Shown piece after piece: positions 1-10,777 of a DNA stretch of 64,000 nucleotides. The notes beneath the pieces were generated by a model. That model did not search any database, had not been told where the DNA came from, and saw nothing but the letters and a program-made list of their open reading frames with translations. The stretch covers positions 11,593,501-11,657,500 of the forward strand of contig NC_060110.1 in assembly GCF_021155765.1 (NCBI RefSeq), read 5' to 3'. Within the stretch, counting starts at the first letter, position 1, and every line of letters starts with the position of its first letter. Source of the stretch: Diprion similis. Taxonomy: Eukaryota > Arthropoda > Insecta > Hymenoptera > Diprionidae. The translations under genes and the position numbers were made by a program.

Positions 1-2895
1 CCTCCCTCCCTCCCCGTTTGGCAACCTTCTCTTTTTCTCTTCGGCTTCCACTCACTTCCACTTCCAGGGAGTTTCCTCTTCCACTTTCACACTAACACTA
101 CCTCTGAACTCGACTCCTGTCCCGCTTCGCTCATCCTTCGCCCTTATATTCGCGACCCATCTTTCGTTAACTGACCCACGTTTTAGCGACACTCCACGGT
201 TTCCGCATTTGCTCATATTACAATTTATTTCACCTCCGAATATAGATATGTACGTATTGCCTGAATTCATACCTTCAAACAGTGTATTCATTTCGGCAAA
301 AACTTTGCTAAACTTGTGTAATTACAATGTTGTTTATCATATCCGGGCTACATCATTTTTTCGAACATTATAACATTGTTCATTTTTCGAAGATCATCAA
401 ATTCATAAATACACGATATGGAATGCCATACCTGTGTCGGGCGAGTAGAGCGTCGCGAGCTCACAATCGTAACTCTTTCGTACGATAAAATCTATCCAAC
501 GGATTCTCGAACAGGTGTATCTTGATAATACTACAGATGCATAAAAGATTTCTTGAATCATTTGTCATTTTTATTGGATCATAACGGTCGCTTCAACTAA
601 CTAGTCGACGACTTATACGTTGTTCTAACGTGTAGAGGCAATTCCCATTCCGTCTCGATGCGAAGTAAATTCAAATGAGCAACTGCCGGTCGAAACTACG
701 GACCTGCACTGTCAGCTTATATCCAAGATTAAAGTGGAATGTGGTACGCCAATAAAATAAAATCGGCGGAGCTTCTACCCATCTATCGCTTTGCAATTAG
801 GTACTTTATACCTTTTATTCTGAAACCTTTGCACCTGGGATAGAAGGGTCAAGCTACTTTCTGATTGCAGGTTCGAAAGATGAAGTCAAGAATGAAATAA
901 ATCCAATAATATTCATCTGTAGCTGATGGCTGCATTGGAGCGAAAGGTCTTTCGTTTTCGTTTTTTATTTTATATTTGACAGATTACTTCCGAGTTGCTT
1001 GATTATTCGAGAATATCAGAGACAACATACGTCCGTCGGCGGAATATAATATTGCGATTGGAGCTAATGTATCACCTTCTTTGTAGTATGATTCGCGGGT
1101 TAATTATTTCGGATGACGTGACGTATCGACCATGTATAATTGATAAATTGATGACCGTTCGAAAAATATTATTCACTGAATTTTCAAGGTATACATTACT
1201 GGGCTTAATTGAATAAATTTTTTTAAACCTACTCTTCTCAGACGTATCTACGTATAACTAAATATTTTATTACTTTATGTACAACGGAAAATTTCACAGT
1301 GTTTCAACGCAGTGATATACGTATGTATTGTGTAAAGAGACTGTTATTAATAATTATTGAAAACCTCTTTGTCGAACAATTCACGCAGGTTCGTGCGAGC
1401 GCACAAATTCAAAATACCACAAAAACAAGCATCCAATTTGAGACTCCTTTCAGTTACTTTTTCGACATCATTGTGACGTTTTTTCTCTCGACTGGATGAG
1501 ACAGAATGACGACATCATGGCCAGCAGTATGCAGTGAAAAAAAGGTAATTTAAATTTCTTGAACTTTATCACGTGACTTACCAATTTCTGAAGAGTAAAG
1601 TTCTTGATATGTGCACAACTTTATTTATATTCGGGGCTTGGGAATCAAAGGAACATTAACTTTATCCCGCAGAACACTGTTTGAGTTAATAGGTTTTCAG
1701 TGAAGTCACAATCTCGTTTATTTGTACGGAAATTACACATCTATGAAAACTCTGTTGCAGGCCGTAAGCTCACTTCAATGATATTATAATCTGAATTCAT
1801 ATGTTTCCTTGGTTCCACGTAAATTTAAGTTCTGTAAAATCTGTTTCAGTCATATCGTTTTATACTTTACTGAGAGACCAAGTAGACTTTCGGACCAATA
1901 ACCTATTTAGGCTGAACACCGCATGAGCGAAAATAAGAGAAGTAAGTGAGCGCTAGTTGGAAAAAGAAAATATAGTTCGCGGTTGGTTCTGCCTTTTTCT
2001 CATGCAGTAAAATGCTCGGCAGAAGAAGGCAAAGTGTGACACGAACCTCGCACTCGCTTACTGTAGTTCTGTAAAGCAGTCAAATCAGCATTGAGTGAAA
2101 CGTAGTTTTAGTTAGTAGTCCATGATTTAGTTCTTTGCCTCGGACCACATTACTCTGTACGTACATTGATTGAGAACGTGTTATACGACATCCAATACTA
2201 CACGTTCGAATATAAGGGCATTAGTCGCAACTACAAGTATAGGTATGTAGAGAGCCGAAGAGTTCGGGGGTGCAACAGTTACCTGCAAATATTGGCTAGT
2301 CTACACAGTGCAGTGAGGGTCGTTTATGACGGTGCTCAGTAATTATATAAAATATTATTACTTCTTCCAAGTCCCCATTTCGGCATGCAACGCTACAAGA
2401 GAACTGACCTGTTTTTATATTTTTAGTTAAAGGTTTCTGTAAATTCCCATGCATTACTACTGAGACTTGCAGGCGCTCACTTACAGTTTACTGTATATTG
2501 AGCCATTTTATTGTTACCAATGAAACTGCCATCAACACTGCATGAAGAATGTTGAAGATATGTTAGTCCCTGGAATTAAATAATCGTACAATGTGAACTC
2601 GATGTCGTGTCGGTAAGTAAGAACAATCGATGTTACGGATTTCGAATATGTATGATGTGTACGACTCATGGTTATTTTGTGTTCTCTATGATTGATAGTC
2701 ACGGAATGCTGAGTCCAGTTATCCTTCGTTTCTGAACGTGTGCGTCTATGGATAAGAATTACAGAGATCTAGCAGTTAGCTCTCTCTCTCTCTGCCTCTT
2801 TAAAAAAACATCCACGTTATTTTGACTTGTTACCGACATTTGTCTTCACGTTGGAATAAGATAGAAATTCAAACATATTTTAAGTTTGGTAAAAA
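1..2895. other. intergenic DNA upstream of PNO1
   Basis: I see no supportable gene here. Open frames are short, unbiased and lack splice-consistent neighbours. The first 80 bases are C/T-rich. A short CT microsatellite lies near 2779-2793, about 100 bases before the PNO1 start, and may lie in its promoter or leader. The rest is unremarkable AT-rich sequence. Confidence 0.5.
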
Positions 2896-3805
2896 ATGAC
2901 TGAACATAATGTTGAGATGCAAACCAGCGAAGAATTACAATCCAATGCGAAGAAGTCAGGAAAAAGACGTCAGAATAGCGAAACTCACATGGAAGTAAGA
3001 GGTTATGTTACTACAAATTCTTGGGTTCTCCTTATTTTTCGTCATTATTTATCCATAACCAGCTATTGTTTTATCGAATATTAGAATATTAATTCTTGCT
3101 GATTTTCAGGTCGATACGGTAAATGGTATCGAAGGGAAAACGAAAACTAAATCTTCTGTAAAACGAGCTAAAAATGTCCAAGGTGGAGAACAACGGAAAG
3201 TGAGTATTCGAATGGTCATTTCACGATGATGTTCACATTTCAATAACATGTTAAAATAATTGACGTGATTTCTTTAGGTTCCAGTGCCTGCGCATAGATA
3301 CACACCGCTTAAAGAAAACTGGATGAAGATCTTCACCCCTGTTGTCGAGCATTTACAGCTTCAAATTCGGTTTAATTTGAAATCTAGAAATGTGGAAATT
3401 CGTACATGCCCCGATACACCTGATATATCAAATCTTCAAAAAGCTGCTGATTTTGTGCGAGCATTCATTAATGGTTTTGAGGTCGAAGATGCATTGGCTT
3501 TATTGCGGTTGGATGATTTATTTGTTGAAACCTTCGAGATCCAAGATGTGAAACCACTGAAAGGTGATCACTTGTCCAGAGCGATAGGCAGGTTAGCTGG
3601 CAAAGGAGGTAGAACAAAATTTACCATTGAAAATGTAACAAAAACAAGAATAGTTCTGGCTGACACTAAAATTCATATTCTTGGATCTTTCCAAAACATA
3701 CAACTTGCACGAAGAGCAATTTGTAATTTAATCTTGGGAAGCCCCCCATCAAAAGTTTATGGTCAATTGAGGAATGTGGCCGGACGAATATCAGAGAGGT
3801 TGTAA
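2896..3805 (+). CDS. PNO1: RNA-binding protein PNO1 (Dim2), KH-domain 40S assembly factor
   Basis: Three exons join in frame: 2896-2994, 3110-3199 and 3278-3805, with donors gtaaga and gtgagt and acceptors ttcag and tttag. Both introns are phase 0. The product is 238 residues, close to the usual 240-250. The first 63 residues are a basic, variable tail. The rest matches the family from [15 protein letters not shown] onward and ends with the KH domain containing GKGG at about 171-174 and the terminal VAGRISERL. Family knowledge: PNO1 binds pre-18S rRNA near its 3' end, recruits the nuclease NOB1 and acts in nucleolar and cytoplasmic 40S maturation. The start ATG follows AAAAA and is the first in frame. 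The gene converges on EIPR1, with about 545 bases between the two stop codons. All expected regions are present. Confidence 0.95.
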
Positions 3806-4350
3806 CAAAACTTTTGGAGTCAAAACTTCATAGCAATCTTTATTTTCTTTTTTTCACCATTTCGATAAAAACGTGAACTCTATCAGTGATAATAATTCTT
3901 TCATATTCGGATTGACTAATTGTAACAGATAAGCAAATTTTCATTTGCTTCGATACAGACTGCTTACGTATAATGTGTATTTGTGAATAACTTTTTTTTC
4001 ATTACTGTAACAAATACTTCGAAACTATTGTATATAATACAGAAAGAGAGGAATACACATTGTACGTTTTGTCTACGGAAAAAATTATTTACTATATTTT
4101 CTCCTTCAATTTCCACAGATAATGGATCTGTCGTAATAATTGTGAAACAGGTATCCCGTGCGAGTTCCGATCGAGTATGTATGACGAATAATTACATAAT
4201 ACTCTGTATCAGCTGGACGTTGATAGGTATATTAACAATACTGGTCGGCACTCGTACCAGTTAAATAACTCTTTACTCTGATGCAAGAAGAAAATTGCAG
4301 AGATTTTTTCTAAATTTATATAAAATTTCATTCTTTACTACTTTCAATAT
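3806..4350. other. convergent 3' ends of PNO1 and EIPR1
   Basis: This is the AT-rich spacer between two convergent stop codons and presumably holds both 3' UTRs. I could not place an unambiguous AATAAA for either gene. An ORF of 93 codons on + at 3983-4264 has no bias or family likeness and is treated as chance. Confidence 0.5.
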
Positions 4351-6185
4351 TTACAATAGTATTTGGTACTTATATTTTCGTGGCACTTTGTTAATTACCA
4401 GTCTACCATCGTAACTCAGTGATGCGAAAGTCCAAGGGTCAGCAGACGACCATTCAACTCCATAAACACTGTCTTCATGTTCCTCGTACCTTCCCACAAC
4501 GCCATCTTCCATTCTGGAATTGTCAATTGTATAAAATAAAATTTATCTTCGGAATTGGTAATAGATCTGTAAATCGATGCTTGACCCAAACTCGGCATTG
4601 AGCCTCGAGTGCAAGTACCGTGTGTATAATTGAGTTAGCTGAATTGAAAATTTTTCATGAATCCCAATACAAAATACAAAAAAATTTAATTGAATCTGCC
4701 TACTTGTTTTTGTTGGACCCATCATCGGTTTGTGCTGGTTCGTCTTCGCTTGAAATGAGGTGACCGAATGGTTCTGAAGAAATAGATGCTACACTGCATA
4801 ATATTACCCGGGAATCACTACTAGACGTCAGAACTAATTGGTCGTGGAAACGGTTTATTCTAATACTCCAAACCCAATGAGAATGCTCCATTCGTGACAT
4901 TACAGGCTCGGATGGCTGACGAATATCCCAAAATTTCATATAGCCATCGTCACCACAGGTTGATAAGATGTACTGGCGGTTAGTGTTAAAATCTAGATCC
5001 CTGCAATGTCATAAGTTGAAGATATTAGTACTGAATTTGCAAAATTAAGTGAACATATTTAGAAGTGTTGCTTGATATTCACCTTATAATTTGAGAGTGA
5101 GCTGACTGTATTGCCCACGCCTGATCGGTTGGATTCCTGAAATCCCAACCACGCACATGGTTGTCATTTAATGTTACGAACTGATTGCAAGTATTATGTG
5201 GATTCCATTTACCAGTGGTAAACTTCGGTTGACCTTTACTAGCCAAGGTCCCTTGCGTAACTGCCTAAAATTTCGTGAAAATAACATGAAATTCATAAAT
5301 TGATATCATCATCAGCTCATCCGCTATCGATTTAATTATCGATTAAATTGCAAATTGCACCATCAATAGTAAAGGAAAATACCTTGGGACCATTAGCTGC
5401 TAGATCCCAGAGTACAAAGTTATTGTCAACGACAGAAACAACTTTAGTACCATCCGTTGGATGATAAGAAATTATTCTAAGATCACTTCCATAAGTGGTT
5501 GTATCAATTTCTGCTTCATTTCCAAGTTTTTGGATTTCGTGTGTGTCAGTTTCGGTGGGAGGTAATTTCCATACAGCTCCTTTCATCTGACAAATTCCTT
5601 CATCTGAGGAGTTACGTGTTTATCAGAATTATTCAGGTTTTTGTTTTCAAAAGTCGGTGTAGCGAATAAGTTGCCCAATGATCACTCACCGTTCAGAGTG
5701 TTGTAGCAAGTAATAAAACTTGATGGATCGGCGGGAGAGGCCTGTAGGTTCCATATTTCTCCAATTGAGTGCTGAAAGACTTGCGTTTTTAAACTACCCG
5801 TTTCTTCGTCAAGTTCAACTAAATGTACTTGATTGTCGTGAAACTTCAAAGATTGCGTTCCGACCAAAAATCTCACGACATCAGCTTCTGCCGTTTGAGG
5901 TGCTAACGCTCTAGCCTGAAATAAATGTGAAATATTTTACTTATGGATTTGTAATCAAAACATGATCGTCGAGTGAGAATCATTCAACTATACAATGAAA
6001 CCTACAACAATTCATTCGCAATTTTCTGGCATTCAGATTCGATGAACGTCAGGTTAGGTTAGGTTAGAGTTTGTTCGATTGGTAAAGTTGAAATGTGTCA
6101 AATGAACGTAATAAGATAAACGTTGGTGGATTAACCTTCTTACTTGAAACTCGAGGCCATATATTATTGGATTGTCAGTATCCAT
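4351..6185 (-). CDS. EIPR1: EARP/GARP complex-interacting protein 1 (TSSC1), WD40 protein
   Basis: Six exons on the minus strand join in phase: 6185-6144, 5915-5690, 5603-5383, 5264-5083, 5000-4704 and 4513-4351, giving 376 residues against about 387 in human. The N-terminus reads [14 protein letters not shown] then [12 protein letters not shown], the family hallmark. The WD40 blades include VKFWD-like [33 protein letters not shown] and the last blade [13 protein letters not shown], ending YKYQILL. Family knowledge: EIPR1 binds the EARP and GARP tethering complexes and promotes endosomal recycling, retrograde traffic and dense-core vesicle cargo sorting. Exon 5 ends in an acidic linker before the final blade, as in orthologues. 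Intron 1 contains a short TTAGG-type repeat. The gene is complete. Confidence 0.95.
6051..6068 (+). repeat. short interstitial TTAGG-type repeat
   Basis: AGGTTAGGTTAGGTTAG occurs inside intron 1 of EIPR1, about three units of the arthropod telomere repeat TTAGG. It is too short to mark a telomere; chance or telomerase-mediated break repair are both possible. Confidence 0.5.
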
Positions 6186-6843
6186 ATTTCGTAGAATAAA
6201 ATAATTTCTCTGGGTCGGTGTCACTGTTGACAGGTGTCAAAACACACCATGCCGCAACAAAAGGTCACTAACGTACAGTCATTGAGGTTAAACCCAACAG
6301 AGATCTCGGCACGTCATTATTTTTTTTTTTTCCTCATATTGTGCAAGAGCTTTAAGTATCGTCTAACTATGCAGAAGTTAGACAAAGATGTCAGAGGTGT
6401 AAAATTTCCTTTCAACTTTCATCTGATGGGATGAAAAGTTTCTTACTTCCATAAGTTCTATGATTGTCTCCTTACTCTTAACGTATATCGTATCTAAGCT
6501 CTCCAACCTTTTCTTCAACTTCGAATCGTGTAACAGATCCTAGTCTCACCAGATGGCGCAGTCGTGCCACAAACTCCGCAGACGCCAAGCGTCTATCTAC
6601 ATGTGCCAGTTGCTCCTTGCCTGACGCCGCGATTCAACCTGGATTCACACGCATACGCACACGAAGAGCATTCGTACGCACACATAGAAGGTTCCCCCAC
6701 CCTTGAAAGAGTCGAAGCAGCCGTCGTGGGGTCACCAAATAAATTATGTCAAACGGACCACAGTGGCCGAAAGCCGAACGCAAACCCGTTGATTTCGAGG
6801 GCTCCTCGAGGTGTATTGCATTGCGGGCGAACTTTTAAAACGG
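6186..6843. promoter_or_regulatory. divergent promoter region of EIPR1 and the FAM110 gene
   Basis: About 0.65 kb separates the EIPR1 start (minus) from the TATA-like box of the FAM110 leader exon (plus). The right half is less AT-rich than its surroundings. A 95-codon frame at 6564-6851 is open but has a stop before the TATA-like site and resembles no family, so I read the stretch as regulatory. The exact EIPR1 transcription start is not visible. Confidence 0.4.
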
Positions 6844-6952
6844 TTATATAATATGTCCGAGTAGCATCGGAGCCTTGTGCGTGGGTGCAGTGAACGTGTC
6901 TACACCTGTGCACGATATTTAACAGAGTTATGCTGACGCCGCCGCACCAGTT
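6844..6952 (+). promoter_or_regulatory. TATA-like box and 5' leader exon of the FAM110 gene
   Basis: A TATATAATA element at 6845-6853 lies about 25-35 bases before a plausible start near 6875-6890. The exon ends at 6952 at a strong donor (GTAAGT, 6953-6958). It contains an ATG at 6930 with the frame MLTPPHQ then a split codon. A good acceptor at 18932-18933 opens the exon with the main FAM110 start. Joining these two closes the small frame after four more codons, giving an 11-codon upstream ORF. Assignment to FAM110 rests on strand, order and splice sites, not on transcripts. Confidence 0.4.
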
Positions 6953-9116
6953 GTAAGTAATACCCAGGATTCAGACTGTTTTTTTGTATTAATTATTAAG
7001 CCTTCGTCCCTGTGACCGATACAGGTTTACCGTCCAACGAGCCCAGCGTCTGTACCGAGGATGTTAAAAAACCCGATATAAAATCACATGTCACACTGTC
7101 CTTCTGTGCAGGGATGAGAGTATACCTGCGTGTGAGTCTCGCTATACTATTGCGGCGTTGTTTTTAATCCCGTGCAGTTACCTGTTTGCAAGACGGTTGG
7201 TTCCATTTCTTCTGCAAAGTTTTTCGCGATAGATATTCCGAGCCGTTGAATGATGATCTGTAAAGTGTAATCTTTTATTCCTGCGACTATTCAAATGATC
7301 TGACCTTTCTACTACGATGAACGTGTTTGTATGTATACGTTTTGCAAAAGTAAACAGTATTGCAAATAAACTTAAATCCTGCGGGCATGACGTCACGTTA
7401 AATTCAACGAAGGCGGAGTAGATAAAATCCCGGTTCATCAACGTATTGTGCGATCTTCTGGAACTCGTTATGTCCTTTGCGGTGATTAACATTGTTGTTT
7501 GGATTTCAAAATTTCGCCGTTAGCTCAAATCGTCAGTCATATTTGCGGTTGGAACGAATTACATGGAACTTGGTAAGGATATTTATTGGCAATTCAGCAA
7601 TATTAAAAGGAAAATATCAGAACAATGTGCATATATGTGTTTCAATTAATGCAATTTATCGGTTTTGCCTTAAAAAATTAAACTGTTCGGCTTTAACGCT
7701 CATATGCTCGACAAATAAATTTGTCTGTATCGGTAACGGATACTTACTATTGTATGTATAGCTGGTTTAGGCATCCTTCGACTTAAAGCATCCTCTCTGT
7801 AACACGTTTGTTATGTTCGTTTATCAACGGTTCGCGTAATACAAATTATGGCCATGACGTCGCCCAATTTCAGAGTGCAATTTTTGATAATTTTTTAATG
7901 ATACTGGATTTATAACTGTTACACGTAATTTTTGTAATATTCAAGCAGCGAGTAGGGCGGCTAATTGCCCGGGACAGCTGTACTTAAAGTTTCTATACTA
8001 CATGCATTAAAAATATTGTCACGCGTCGATAAATACTTTTGCTCGGCTATTAAACGAGACGTCGTGGAACTGCAAATTAGTATCTACTGACAATCATTAC
8101 GGCTGTTTAATTATACAGGGCGAATATCTAAGGTCTGGATTAATCACCTGGGAAGCCTTGTGCTAACGATTATTGATCTATTTATTCATCCTATCGATTG
8201 TACATATATTTATATATAGTAAGAACGGGGAAGGGCTAATGGATATACGAAAACATCGATTACCCAGTGAACGAGGAGAAACTCTCGTTGATTTAATGTG
8301 TTTTGAAAAAATTTATGCAAGTTTTTCTATCATCTTTTTTACGGATTTCGATCAAGAGTCAACAGTTGATTCGGAGACTTGTTATCTTCATCGCCTTCTC
8401 GGTATACAGGCTGAATTATTATACCCTCGATTATACGCGGGAAAACCCGAAATAGCGATCAAATATTTATAGCAACCAGGAAGAGAAGTTTTGTGTTCAC
8501 AAAACATTGTACATACGTCTATCGTAGAAAATTAAAAAACATTTACACAGTAAATTAATTGTATTTATATACGCAACTATCAAAGCTGCGGAAATTTGTT
8601 AGCACAGTTTGGCACACTTTCCACTGTCGTGTGAATACAAAGTTTTTCATAGAGTTATTATTTAAGAAATTTATTTCATCGAATTGACAGAATTGAAATG
8701 CAACGTTTGCAGATATTAACTGACCAATAATTATAATTTATAATGCTTATGCGAGTCATTCGCTACATATTGTTCTGCTCCAATTCACCGTATGATCATA
8801 AAGTTTGTAACCTCCTCGTATATCTACGTATTAAAACTCTTTGTGCAGTTATTGTACTTGAGTTGGATTCAATTGTATCAAATTAAAATGTGGCGTCGCT
8901 CACTCTGTCGGTATACATATTCAACAATACCAACGATAATAATAATTGGTACGCCCGATCCTTCTGTGTAGTGTCAGTGTTTCGATTGGATATATTTTAA
9001 ATTGATCTGCATAATATGGAATGGGTTTGAATTCACATGTCACCCAAGCAGTAGAAGCAGATGTGAATTCCCCTCCGTCTAATAAATTAACGCAAGTTCT
9101 ACTGTATAATACCACC

Positions 9117-9118
<2 letters not shown>

Positions 9119-9170
<52 letters not shown>
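9119..9170. repeat. TA dinucleotide microsatellite
   Basis: An almost perfect run of about 25 TA units directly abuts the left arm of the palindromic element at 9171. A second TA run at about 9471-9500 abuts the right arm. The two runs could be one microsatellite split by insertion. Confidence 0.9.
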
Positions 9171-9171
<1 letters not shown>

Positions 9172-9473
9172 TATGGGGCATTCCAAGCGAAATCGAGAAA
9201 TCATTTCCCTCAGGCCGTCAGATCCTTGCCTAATTTTTTTTCGCATTGATTCTATTTCAAAGAAAACCTAATTTTTTTGAAGAATTTTCTCGCTTCTTCG
9301 GGTGGCGCGACGATGGTTCTTGTGTCAAAAAGGGATAACAGAGAAAACACCATTTTTTGAAGTTTGGAATTTTTTCCACAGATTTCGGATATTTTTTGAA
9401 GTGAAAAAAGTTATGCAAGGATCTGATGACCTGAGGGAAATGATCTCTCGATTTCACTTGGAATACCCCATAT
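9171..9473. mobile_element. palindromic MITE-like element inside a TA repeat
   Basis: The left arm, starting ATATGGGGCATTCCAAGCGA, matches the reverse complement of the right arm, starting TATGGGGTATTCCAAGTGA, over about 70 bases with a handful of mismatches. Shared inner blocks include TCATTTCCCTCAGG and CAGATCCTTGC. About 160 bases separate the arms and no transposase is encoded. The form fits a non-autonomous inverted-repeat element using TA target sites, as mariner-type elements do. I do not recognise the family. Confidence 0.65.
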
Positions 9474-9589
9474 ATATGTATATATATATATATATATACA
9501 CATACACAGAGTGCAGCAGATGGGTTTTATTAGCCTAAAATAGAAAATAAAAAAGTCTATAGGATTCATGAAACTATTATAGAGAACTC

Positions 9590-9860
9590 TGGTGCGAAGA
9601 CGTCAGAACGTACGACGGAAAATGTGTCGGTAGCCACGAGCCTCCGACGTCGCTAACGCTGCCTGATAAAATTGTGAATATAAGGTGAATTCTACCTTGA
9701 TCCAAGAAGCACCGGGCTAGGAGCTCGAGCCTCGCGTGTGTCGTGCGGGACTTTTGATGAATGGTTATGGGACTGAAGGGAGCGAAGCACGTGCTCGGAG
9801 GTCGAGCCCACTTTAATCAATAAAGTAACACCGTAAGTGCGGACGATGTCTGCTTCCACA
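9590..9860 (+). repeat. possible degenerate repeat, LTR-like
   Basis: A GC-richer patch starts near TGTCGGTAGCC, has ATATAAGG at about 9680, an AATAAAG at about 9820 and a GTAAGT-like site soon after. This promoter plus polyadenylation layout resembles a solitary LTR. I could not define matching target duplications or clean TG...CA ends, so it may equally be an unannotated exon or ordinary regulatory DNA. Confidence 0.15.
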
Positions 9861-10614
9861 GTTTTCTCATATTTTCTTCGATATTTGATACGTAAAGGTC
9901 CAGCAAATTAGACGACCAACTTAAAATCGGGTCGAGTAACTGTGGGCTGTTGGTAATTAGGTTAAAAGTTACTTGCGGGACGCGGAAACAAGTGTTTTAA
10001 GTAACAAAGCGAGAGGTTCTATTTTTCCTCCAACACCTTTTTTCCTTTGTGCATTTATGTATTATCATGGCACTTTGGTATATGTATAACGTTACTGGTA
10101 CAGCCTGAAAAAATGGTGAGAATAAATTATAAAATCATAAATAAACTTACACTGTTTCCTGCATCTTATACGCGCTAGAAACAGAGCGTAACATTAAAAC
10201 ATGTCAGCATACCTACATTTGCCTTAATTAATTACTGACGAGAAGAACGAATTTTTATGCGCTGACAAATTAGGTTTCTTTCTAGTTAGATATTTCTATA
10301 TATATATGTATAATCATGCTGTAAAAGAAGATCGTACTGTCTTGTTGCTTGTGTACTATTGGTTACTTAATTCTTCTACAAGGCAGTGGGAATTTTATTA
10401 TACAAAAACATATAAAGAAAACAAAGAAAATGAAATACTACTTATCCTAATTATAAAAAGCGACTTTATAATTGACATAATTATTTCCCGGGTCAACCTC
10501 GAGTGAAATTATTATAACGAATTCGTAATTGCTTGGTACTTATTAACGATGATTGCTGATGCAGAAGCTCCAGTTAGGCTATAAGATTTCCATATAGAAT
10601 TCAACTTTTTAACA

Positions 10615-10777
10615 ATGGCTGTGTTTGAATTGGAACTTGTCTTTTTTCAAGTTATAGTGGTTTGTTTATTTTCTCTTTTACCCGTAACTCTATGGCAAGC
10701 GATAGCCACTGCACGCCTAGATACACGACATCGTTTGATTCAATTACTGCATTCTGTTACTCAATCTCCAGTACACG
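10615..10777 (+). CDS. orphan candidate first coding exon with hydrophobic N-terminus
   Basis: The ATG follows AACA (a good insect context), has an upstream in-frame stop, and opens a frame of 54 codons ending at a good donor (G|GTATGT). The peptide begins MAVFELELVFF, continues with a stretch rich in V, L, F and I (about residues 5-27, a possible signal anchor), then turns polar (ATARLDTRHRLIQLLHSVTQ). The donor is phase 1, the same phase FAM110 exon 20632-20892 accepts, so it could be an alternative start for that gene or the first exon of a nested gene whose other exons I cannot find. Chance is a real possibility. Confidence 0.3.

Noticed and set aside
1-300. 79-codon minus ORF at the window edge (52-291)
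   Set aside because: It could be an exon of a gene to the left, but no acceptor or donor with matching phase or recognisable domain supports it.
4419-4601. Overlapping 60-codon ORFs on both strands
   Set aside because: The minus-strand coding reading is the last EIPR1 exon in a different frame; both listed frames are shadows.
6564-6851. 95-codon ORF with proline-rich start near the FAM110 promoter
   Set aside because: It ends before the TATA-like box and has no donor; composition reflects local GC content.
8921-9181. ORF rich in alternating Y and I
   Set aside because: The Y/I run is the translated TA microsatellite.
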